Below the pieces are notes generated by a model that was not told the DNA's origin, made no database searches, and saw only the letters and a list, made by a program, of their open reading frames with translations. Below are positions 38,596 to 49,500 of a stretch of DNA of 64,000 bases, one piece after another. Numbering within the stretch: position 1 is the first letter of the stretch; each line of letters begins with the position of its first letter. The DNA is taken from positions 35,977-99,976 of the forward strand of contig SJOL01008860.1 of the NCBI GenBank assembly GCA_004794785.1, read 5' to 3'. The translations under genes were made by a program, and so were the position numbers. This DNA comes from Opisthorchis felineus (Eukaryota > Platyhelminthes > Trematoda > Opisthorchiida > Opisthorchiidae).

Positions 38596-40293
38596 TTGGT
38601 CGGTCATGGTTCTGTGTTGTCAGGAAAACGGAATCGAACATGAGCATTTATATGACTGGCAGTAGATAAAGCACTTTCGGAAATTGGATGAGCTATTTCA
38701 GACCGTGGACTTCTTGGTTTTATGGTGGGTGAACTAAAACTGACAAAATGAATATACCTCCCATCTCTGCATCTAATAAAGGAAGCTTTTGAAAAATTTT
38801 GAAGGCAATGAACTCAGTCACATCGCATATTGGATGAAGTGCGTATTTCACAGTCTGATCGATAACGAACACCACTGGCCGAACACTGCACACACTGGTT
38901 CCTAATCAATTAGAATATTTTTGTGAAAGTAAGTGGTGGGAAACATTCACCCCCTTAGTTTCCAAAACGTTTTCCAAACATTCGTTACAGAGCATCGTGG
39001 GTTCTTCAGTTCGGGTGAGCTAACTGGTGTTTATCAATCTTTCTTGAAAACAGGACGACAGCTTTGTAACGAGGGTCGTCTGTAAGTCATTTTGACAGGT
39101 CTTGTGGGGGTGGGGTAGTGACCAGGTTAAAACGCTGGCATTGTCCTCTTGCTCTACGACAACCCATTTCGGTCGACATTTACATGCTTAGAACAAATGA
39201 CAAAGCCCACAACATAGCTGTTCTAGAGGACATTTCTCGCCAGCTGTTATCTGCTCCACGCACTGGGACCGCTGAAAACGTATGGAAAATATTCCTTGAA
39301 TATAAAGAGCAAAAATATGTGATAAAACTGACAGCTAACCGTGGTCTCATGTACTTCTTTCTCTATTCCAATCCACGCAAAGCAGCAATATATCTTCTTT
39401 CTTGAATCAGTCGATATCGTGCCATTCGCTTCTTCGTTCTCTGTATGGGGTCCTTTGCAAGCTGAGCGGACGAAGGTACACACCTTCGGGCTTTCTACAA
39501 CGCTTTTCTGCGAATAAGCCTTTACGTGCGTAGGCTACAGAAAGCATCGAATGATTACCAACCTCCGTGGTAGCAACCGCATTTTGGGTCTCTAGTATAG
39601 GAGTTCATCGTGGTACGAGCGCGCAACCTTCTAGATGGGATTTGAACCCACTATCCTTTTGCTCTTTGTGACCGGTTGTTCATTTCAGTCTGCTCAGTAT
39701 ACGGCGCTATCTATTCGAAACAACATTTGCACAGGTCAAGAGATCCGGTTCCGACTGGTTACGTTGGTTTTACAGAATATCACTTGTAATTTGTGAGGCT
39801 TGCACTATTGCCAGTGCACACGTCATGCATCTGAGGCAAGACGATCCAAAGGACCAACCAAAAGTGTTGGTCTTTCCAGACATGGTCCACTGTATATAAC
39901 AACAACTTTTGTTCTTTAATTTAAGATAACGAACACTGTGGTTGGTCAAATGGTTACACATTTACCATAGCTGTCACCACCTTAAATTTGCAGCCGGTCA
40001 ACTCAGCGAAATCCCCCACGACGGAGAAAGGGACTGTCGAACCCAATATAGAGTGGTTTCCAGAGGAGTATCGTGTATCAGTGTTCTGAACTCCTCAAGG
40101 GGTTTATCATCCTTGTAAAGATTCTCCACTTTAAGGTTTCGGATGGTTCAACCCCGATGGTAATGGCATTAGATTTTCGTATGGATATACGTCGCTTGAA
40201 GCTGCTGATCATCTTCATTGATTTACGCAGCCAAAGATAGTTTTTATTCGTTTAAACTTTTCCTTCACACAGCTCCAAATATCGCTCACAAAC

Positions 40294-40308
40294 GCTTTCT
40301 TACTTTAG
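40294..40308 (+). promoter_or_regulatory. candidate splice acceptor just upstream of the photolyase ATG
   Basis: A pyrimidine-rich CTTTCTTACTTTAG ends at 40308, 13 nt before the ATG. It could accept a 5' UTR exon or a trans-spliced leader, which trematodes add to a subset of mRNAs. Nothing else in the sequence separates the two options. Confidence 0.3.
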
Positions 40309-40321
40309 CACACACCGAGTG

Positions 40322-40505
40322 ATGTCCGGCGCGTCAAACTGGCTCAAGCAGATTGAGCAGCAGAGAATGAATACAGCCACTTCAGTGACAACTTTCAAAT
40401 TTTCAAAAGCCAGAGTGAGGCAGCTGAAAGGTCCAGACGAGTTTCCTGCTGAATCAAATTCTGGAGGGGTACTGTATTGGATGATCCGTGACCAACGCGT
40501 TCAAG
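40322..40505 (+). CDS. PHR: photolyase exon 1 with start codon
   Basis: The ATG at 40322 has G at -3. A start GTG/ATG pair is possible, but the ATG gives [15 protein letters not shown]. The exon reads through [16 protein letters not shown] to [12 protein letters not shown] and leaves one G at the donor AAG|GTCAGA. The N-terminal 30 residues are variable in this family. The length before the YWM motif is as expected for a class II enzyme without a long leader. Confidence 0.88.
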
Positions 40506-43500
40506 GTCAGATTTTCCCCATGTTGGAATTTGTTACCATCCCCTCGTCGTTGAGGGGAAGCGCTGTTGTCAAACGTGTTCCTTATTAAGTTTCTTTCTTG
40601 TGTTACTGGTGATCGCACTTTTTATGCATTGTGTTTTATAGGTAATTAGTGTATGATGTTTCTTCTTTGGAGATAAATTTCCTCACCTATGTGCGTACTT
40701 CCCTTTCAGCACGATTTGATGACTGGTTGCACAGCCGATAGGCTGATCGCTTTGAGTTATGAGTTAATGGACTTAGCAGTGCGCAAATTTACGCACGTAA
40801 TCACGACGGGAACAGTTTGGCAAATACTGGAGATTTTAGCTCACTACTGTTGTCTCCACATTCCACTTGTGGCCGATATTCCATAGTCTCAATCGAAAAT
40901 CGCTCTCATACATTTTTTTATTCTCAAGGTGTTTCGGACAGTTTTCACTAGTGTTCTAGATGGTATTCCTCTTAATAGCACTGGATTGATTTTCATTTTA
41001 ATGCGTATGACATTCGCACATGCGCCTTTTGTGTTAGCCTCTTTTGTATCTTCATTTCGTTCTTTTTTTCAATATTTACACTTATTTAATCGGGACCTAG
41101 AAGTTATAGGCTGCAGTAAACAAGCTTGAATTTCAATATTGGTCTACCAGTTACACGAGAGGCAAAATAGTCAAGGTATATGGATAAGTAGCCTGTGAAG
41201 AGAACTGCAATTCTTGGTGGCAAGCCTAGATGACTTAAATACTCGCTCTCAGGAAGAAAGTGAATACGCCCTTTCATAACAAACAGTACGCATCTATCCA
41301 TGTACCTCAAATCATCCCTTTTGTGTGCCACAAATGAAGAGAACTGAATTGGATTTTCAACCGCTTTCGTGTGGACAGTGTTTCTTATTGCCACAATTGC
41401 TACTTACTGAATGAAGTTGCCGTAAAATTCGTCCCCTATTCGTCTTATTTAGGGCCCTAAACAGTTGATCGGATGAGTCTATAGCTATGTGGCGTGTAGA
41501 CAAAAACTCCACACGTGGTTGGGACTGTCAGTTTGGTGCTCGACGGTTCGCGTTTGTCCAAAGGCATTTTCTTTTAGACTATGCAGGCCAAATAGAGTCC
41601 ATCTAGGTTAATATATTTTCTGTCATGTTCTAGCCGGCACAACTGACGTTGGTGTAGCCCAGTGCCGATTGAACATCCGCTAAACTGTTCGGCTTACTAC
41701 ACCTTAACTTCTCAACCACGCATGTCCATTGTTGAAGAGGTTGCCTCCTGAGTGAAGTTGTCCAGCTTTACATCCAAATAACAATAACGCTAATATCTGT
41801 GCTCTATCTTTGGCCGGTAAAATAACGTCTCACCGGCTTCCGTTTCAGTAATTCGTTCGCCATCAGGATCTCTACTGTAAGAACTACACTTAGCTGAACC
41901 CTCGTAGTTTGATATGTTTCGGGTTCCTGTGAGCACACGTTCATTTTCGGTCGTTTCCATCAACTTCCTCTAAGTAAACGAAACAGCTCGGCAAACCGCC
42001 CCTTAGTGTGTCAATCGACTTCATGTAGCCCAGACAGAAGATCGCACACACAATCTCACTATCGCCCTTCATAGGAAAACGTCTGGATCTCTCTTTACCA
42101 AACCACACTCCCAATAACAACAAATTGTGTTACGTGATCTGTCGTTGATGAACTTGCTGCTGTCACTGGGCTTGGGAGTTGGCTTGCAAACGTGTCATCC
42201 ACGGTCGAAATGATATCGTCAGTACGTCGTTGTGTAACGAAGCCGTGCGGTGCGTTAGTGAGTCTATGCGTTAAGTGAGCCCGATAGAATTGGAATAATA
42301 AAAAATAAAATTAATCGTTCAGCTGTAACACCCTTTTTCCGGTGCCTAGCTGCCATGCCACCCGAGGGAAGCACGAGGACTGGGATACTGCCGGGTTGCC
42401 CAAGCCTGACAGAGGAAGTTGAGAGGCAGTGGTCGGGTTCGAACCACGGACCTTCCGGTCAGTAAATTCGCACCCTAACCACTTGAGCCATCTCGCCCCC
42501 ATAGAATTGGAATATTGGGAACTTGGTTCATGGATCGTAGGTCTTTTCACTAAATTTATCATCTACATGGAGGGTGTTAGAATTCGGAGGCACATTCGTT
42601 TGCAATGTCCGTACAGGACAGAATGGAGAAGGTAGCATCTTACTGATCTTCACTACCTCGGCTTCACACCATAGACCGTGTTATGTGTACCTGGGCGCAC
42701 AACTTCAGCTAAACAGTCGGACTAAGAAACACCCGAGTTATGATCTTTGGAATGTGTAACGTCCCATTTTAGTCAAGGTTTGTAACCATAAAAACTCCAC
42801 CACGCCAAGACTTCCGTAATGGTGATTTGCAACTGTTTATTCCTATTCCTCACGTTTACCGCAGATAACTGGGCTTTCCTCTACGCTCAGCGATTGGCCC
42901 TGAAGTTTCAAGTTCCGCTGCATGCTTGTTTTTGCTTGGTGCCTTGTTATCAGGCTGATACGCTACGACACTTTTCCTTCATGATCGGGGGTTTGACTCA
43001 AGTTGAGCAAGTAAGATTCGGTCGTACTATTTGTTCGTTTTAAGTCTACTAATTGTGAAGACATACAGACACCTTATGAGTAGTGCTCCGTCAAGAAAAT
43101 GTACTGCGATATCTCGAATATCGTAAACAGTTCGAAGCAGTATAGAAATATGTTGGAGAGTGAGGACCAGTTGAGTCAACTATTCCAAGGGTCCAGGCCT
43201 GTCGGTCAGAGGTGAACATTTCCTTCAGGTCAAACTGAGTAACATCTGTCTAACACTAACATCAACCTTTCATTGAGCAGATGTCCTTCTCCCATTTAGT
43301 AGATGGTAGTGTCGTTTCCAACCTAGCGATGACCCACAACTTGGTGCTTTCTTGGGTATTTTCGAACCTATTATTCCCAGAATACAAATCCGGCGTTACA
43401 GGAGGGCCTTCGCCAGCACCGTAACACGAAGTGCTCTTGTGTCTGGATGTCTGAAGAATGCAGCTGCACTTGAACGATGTCCCCGCTGGTCGGTATTCCG

Positions 43501-46500
43501 CGAAGACCGGTTGTTGGTTGAGTGTCGAGTAGCCGTAATCGTTGGCCGCTACACTGACTGTGGTTTTCCCAATGGTTTACTATGTATCGAGCGTAGGCTG
43601 AAGGCGGCTTGATTGTATTACCTGCCAGTGCAAAAATGCTCTTCTCCGCTTAGCTGTACATGTCGTCAGGAAATATATCTGGAGTGCCTTCTTTGTAGCA
43701 ACTTGTAGGTGATTGTATTCACAAAATGTAAAACCTGGAACTTTGGCCAGTCTAAGCCAACCGTATCTGGGATGACTCTTAAGGTTTTTACTGCCCCTGG
43801 CGATTCTTAATTCGGTAAGTGGTCTGCAGTAATGTTCATCTTCCGCAAAGATCTAAATATTTTCAAGTTATTCGCTGTCCTGTATCCAATCAGTACACTC
43901 TTTAAACTAGAGGTCACACTAGAGACCATTTTATGAGGACTCTAGTTCTTCGATATGCCAGCTCTGAGAAGCGATCTGTTTATCTTATCATTATTATTCA
44001 TACGGGAAAGATCTTTCTTATCTTGTTTTTTTCGCTTCAAGGAGTGTCGCTCGCTGAATATTCATTTTCGTTTGCTCAACGTTGCTGATGGTCTATCACC
44101 GAGTGCACGGTCTCAGGGATCTAAGCATCGCTGGGCTGAGGAGAACTCACAAGCGCTACAACCACCCGATCTCTATGGTTCCCAAGTGGCTGAACAGTTG
44201 AAATCTCTCGTGCAAACTCTGAACATCGGCTGCATTGTGACCGACTTTTCCCCGCTGCGTGCACCAACCATGTGGGTAGAGCACGTTCGTACTCAGCTGC
44301 CTCCACAACTTCCATTCTGTCAGGTAGGTTAGTTTTTAATGAACACAGACCGTTTGACGTCGAGTGCGGGCATTGGACCATGTTCAGTGCCCTCCCGCTT
44401 AATGCGAGACGGATACTCATCTGCCTGTTTTACTGAGTTTCAAGAAGGCGAAGAGGAAGTGAAATGTAGTTAATTATACTGAGAAGCTAGACTTATTAAG
44501 ATTTTGCAAAAGAAAAGTTCTTCTCGGGATCACTGCTTTCTCCTTCAGTTGTTTGGATTAATTCCATTGAATCGCCGGCTACCCAAGCAGGCTTAGGAAG
44601 CTTTGAGACGCAATGCATCGCAGTGCTGGAATCCAAGCGAGGCGTCCCCATTTCAACCCCAACGATATAGAATTACGCAATTTGCGGGCGCAAGTGCCTT
44701 AGCAAGATCGGTCATGTCGTTCACTAGCATACTTACCGCTCCACCCGATAAGCGTAATCACCCAGAACCCACAAAATGTTGCTCCATTTTCCAATGGCTA
44801 CCCGTTTGATACTGTCATCCTAGGGTTGAGAAGATCATTAACTGCAGGGTTATTGGAATACCGCCAGGTTATCTATTGCCTTCTTGATGTTGTGTTAATG
44901 GGCGGTTCCTGGTAACATTTGCATGGTGCTATACTGGGTGATGTGCGACATTACACTAACGAATGATGCCGGTACCTCGATCCTAAATAGGTAACTGATA
45001 CCAGTGTATGGTGTTATGCCATAATGTTTAGGCCGGATAACGGCTTGCGACGGGCTTCTGGACATTTGCCCGCCGATCTTATTCCCTCTGGTTTATGTCG
45101 GCGCCACATGTGGCTCAGCGTAAACCGTCGGTAGATTCCTACTCTGTCCGGGGCGTTGACCACTATTGACTGGCAAATCCTGTTTAAATGTCAGCCATTT
45201 ACTGTTGTAGTGTCCACTCTCTTATCGCAAGCACGGCTTGTTGTTTTCTGGCACTTAAGTGGTCGATAAATTCCTTTCATTTTTACCTCGACCGTCTTAA
45301 ACTTCGTGATGTACAGTGGCGTCCCGACTGAAGACCACCAGCGTAGCCTCTTCACAGTGGTCCTTTCTGGAGACCGTAGGCTCACCTTTGGAGGGATCTA
45401 TGAGTACCCCTAGTTTCATTTGGTAGCCTAGTCGCCCTTAAGTCCAATCAATATTTGAAAAGAAAATCTTTCGTTTGTGTTCCTCTTCTTATTGTTCCCT
45501 CTTTAAATGAGCCCGTATAAACTATAATTCTCGCGCAATGAAGAGCAATTAGGGACCGCAGCGTCAACTTGTTTCGCGAGATCTCACAGACCTGAGCAGA
45601 CAAAGTTGGGTCCATATATGGTGCTTTTGCATGGCGCATTGGTATTTTAGTGGTAGTGTGAGGAGATCTGGGAATTTCATTCGGAATTTTCGTCCTGTAG
45701 GTGAAGTCACTCTATCCGGAAAAGCCGAGAAGTGCTGTACATCATCCATATAGGGAATCATTAACAGTGCGCATCTCAAGAAACTCCAGATATATTCGTA
45801 ATGCACTACCCATAAGGTTGCTGAAAGTTATTCGACAGCCCACGACTGGTTTCGCCCTTCTTGGGGCTCATCAGGTAGGCGCAGTCCCCGAGTTTCCGTC
45901 AACCTTATGTTCTACTTGAAACCAAATTGCACGGAATTAACGAAATATACTCATTTGCAAACAAATTTGGTTTTGCCAGAGACTAACCTGGAAACATCAC
46001 AAACGAGAGATTCAGCTGGGTTCCAGGTGAGTCTCTCGCAAAACCAAATTTGTTTGCAAATGAGTGTATTTCGCAAACTCCAGATAGTTTCGAACCCGCG
46101 ACCTCCCGATTAGTAGTTTGATTACCCAACTGTTTGAGCACAAGCGGCTGGCCAGCACTGTGAGTAACTCGCAGGACAGGATATAGCGCCACTCATCCTC
46201 CAATCACGTATTTCTATCACCTGGTCACATGTTGACTGACTCCTCGGATGGGAGTCTCACTCGTCTTGTGAAGTTATTCTTCCTTCGAGCTACTTATAGA
46301 TTTGTGGTAGTGTGGAGAGATCCTGGAATCTTCAATTGTGATTTCTCGCTGGTATTTCTCCGTATTTATGGTACCATCATAATCGACCTACATTTATCAT
46401 AAATCGGTTGGCAACCAGTCTGGAATGGAGACATTAGCTCGTGCTACGGGATGGTCGAGACAGATTTGATTGCAAAACTTCACAGAACAGTCTATACTTG

Positions 46501-49500
46501 CGTCCTATCGTGCAGCTTTATGTAGCGGAATCATCTATTCTATGCTCACTTGTACGATTAGGTGTATGACTGGGGCCATCCAAAACGTGAATATCATTTT
46601 ACGGTTGAATAATACAGCGTTTTCGAACTACTGCAACCGTGATTTCAATATCTCTTGTCACCAGTCCCTGCGTAACCGCCTCAAAATTTCCGGTGGGGGT
46701 AGCCTTCCGTTGCATTGAAAAACTGAGCTGAGGTTCTTCCCCAATGTGCTCCTTGGTTGCATGTTGAATTTTGTAGGTTAGCTTTGTTTTCATTGTAGAT
46801 GGTGTTCTTTAAAACGTCCCTTATAGTGGTCACAACAACATACGTGCCCTAGTTTTTGTTGGGTTCGGGAGTTTTTTTATAACTGAGCAGAAAGTCGTTA
46901 CTGGAATGAAGGTTATTTTCCCGAATACATGCTGGTCTGCAGCGCGACCTGCGATCTGAAACGCGCACTTTAGGAAAACAAAAGCCTTGTTGATCTTTTG
47001 TTCACCGACGATAGTACAGCCCTCTCATTTGTCATGTGCAACAGTTTCACGTGAGTTGAGAATTTTTTCGTCGTGTCTATTCACATCCGATGAACGACCC
47101 GCGTTTTATCCATGAGGGATAGGAACACCTCATTTCTCCTAGTTTGATCATCTGAGGGTCAGGACCATTACGCGGAATAACCAGTCACATTTGAGATATT
47201 GTCGAGAGAACTAATTTGCATATACCTTGAAATATTCTGGGTGCTGACTGAGAAAACTAGATTTATGTGGCTTCTTTAGGTGCAGTTAGTTGCAGGATTT
47301 GTGCAATTTGCATTCACATCACCTTCGTTTGAACAGTCCTCTTTCTTTCAAGGAGCGGTTATTCTGGTTGGTCATGAGAAGGACGAAATTAGCGGACAAA
47401 CCTTGTTTTCCGTGATTGTTCCTTCTGGCTGATACGTCACATCTTTATATGATACCAAAAATCACATGAAAAAGTTATGTGGAAATCAGGAGTACACACA
47501 CTTTAGTGAAAGAGAAAAATAAGGAGAAGGAGGTTGAATGGGAAGCACATGGGTCAATGAATCACGGAATCAAGTGAATTATTTCAGTGTCAGACAAGTT
47601 TATGGGACCGGACTTTTTTCCCAGACCAGCTCATATTCAGATGTCGCACAAGTTTGTTTTGGACACAAAGTTGTTGGTCAAGTGGTCGGCTTCCAATCTC
47701 CAATAGCCTGGTCGATTCAGAGCTTCCCGCTGGACGACATCGAAGGTGTACTATTTGTCGATGACATGACTGGTTTCGGCCAGATGTGATGAAATGGCCC
47801 TTGAGCCCGGCTTCTTCTAACCACCACTCAGAGACACCGGATTGGGTTTTCGCATTCCGCCAGGCAAACGCCCTATCGTACGACCAACGCATGATGCTCG
47901 GAACGAGCATACAGATGAGTACACACATACATTGCCGCTAATCTGTGCTTAGGTTCAGTACCAGCCACACTATCAGGATACATTGCCACGTTCTACCATG
48001 TAGTTTGGAGACTACCCATCTAGATTCGAGTGCACTGACAGTTCTTTCTCTTCTTCTCGCGTATACATACAGGTGGACGCTCACAACATCGTCCCTGTTT
48101 GGTGCGGTTCCGACAAGTGCGAGTTTAGTGCACGTACTATTCGGCCCAAACTGTACGAAAAGACAGGTCAATTTCTCACTGAGTTTCCTCCACTAATCAA
48201 GCACCCTTTCTCTTGCTCTGCTCCAACTTGTCGTAAGGTGAGCTACGTTTTCTCCAACTCGTCCTCAGAGCTAGCAGTTAAAGATCGACCACAACTTTGT
48301 CTTTTAGGGATCGTTTTGAATGTCCCCCAGTCTTATTTTTGTCACTGATCTCACTGTTGCTCTCTTTAACAGACTGTAAATTGGTACAAGATAAGGGAAA
48401 ACTACTGGGGAGATTGTACAGTCCAGCCGGTTGATTGGGCCCAGCCTGGTACCGCTGCCGCCTACCAGGTACTCCGCTCCTTCATCGATGAACGTCTACG
48501 CGATTTTGATGCCCATCGCAATGATCCAGCCAACCCCGCTCTTAGTGGTCTTTCACCTTGGTTTCATTTCGGTAAGACTCTTGAAGCGGTCACACCATAT
48601 TAAAACTCCTGCTTTCTTCATCCTTAGGTCAAATGGCTCCCCAGCGAGCAGTCTTGGAAGTTGCGGCTCTCCAACACAAGTACGGAAGGTCTGTGGATGT
48701 TTTTATCGAGGAAGCTTTTAACCGACGAGAATTAGCCGACAACTTTTGTTTCCATACACCGTTGTACGACCGCTTGCAGGGTGAGTGAATTCATTTAATT
48801 GTAAGCTGCCTACTCGTGTGTGTGTGTGTGTGTGTGTGTGGATTTCAAAGCTATTATATCTGATCGTTTTGGATGTGTCTTTTCTAGATTAACCCTGGAG
48901 AGTCTAAGCGCGTACTTGTTTTCTAGGCAACGCATAGTTTTACGTTGCAAACAGACGGTAAACTCAGTCACGGCGACATTCAGTCTCTTTCTATTCAAAT
49001 ATTGTTTGGACCTTGCAGCTGGCCATTACTCATCAGGGACAGCAGAACAGACGTCTGTTAGAGGATGCCATCAATGTGAAGCCATCTTGCCAGTCTCCTA
49101 TCCTCTAGGATACGCAATTTTAGTAGTTCGTCACCGTCTGTCCTCAGAAAGCCCCCCTTGTCCTTCACAAAATGTCTCGAGACTGCGCTCCCCGTAACCT
49201 ATAATTTGACGAAGTTGAATGATTGTGGATAATAATTCGTCAGCAAGGCGTCACGTGACGTTTACTTAGAGATTGGGACCATCTGGATTGTTCGACTGAG
49301 TGATAACTAGACATGCTCGGTTGTCGTGCGTAACAAACGCAGCTACTCAGTCTGAATACCACACGCTGTCACCATACACTGGTCAGGTCTGCCATGGCTA
49401 GGCTTGGAATTGTTGAGAGCACAAAATTTAAGACAGTAACCGTCGAAGTAACTGAAGAAATCCAGACCTACAATGTGACCTATAATGCGGCGTAAACAAA

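Larger units (their letters stand above)
31270..40293. other. spacer between ARMC8 and photolyase
   Basis: 9 kb with two SINEs (32.0 and 38.4 kb), one possible CPVC exon (35.1 kb) and otherwise short, overlapping ORFs of no known family. Confidence 0.55.
45793..46074 (-). mobile_element. 282-bp hammerhead-bearing retroposon with 12-bp target duplication
   Basis: It is flanked by perfect AAACTCCAGATA at 45781-45792 and 46075-46086. Inside are the hammerhead motif (minus strand, 45838-45880), the shared CGTCAACCTTATGTTCTA segment, and an inverted pair of 52-nt arms at the right end. It is inserted in a SINE-B copy within photolyase intron 3. Confidence 0.8.
45689..46200 (-). mobile_element. 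second tRNA-like SINE family (B), split by a hammerhead insertion
   Basis: 45689-45792 and 46075-46200 together match 51013-51240. On the minus strand a B-box-like GGGTTCGAAAC (46088-46098) sits inside a tRNA-like segment. The 282-bp hammerhead element occupies the middle, with a 12-bp duplication of the host sequence. Confidence 0.65.
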
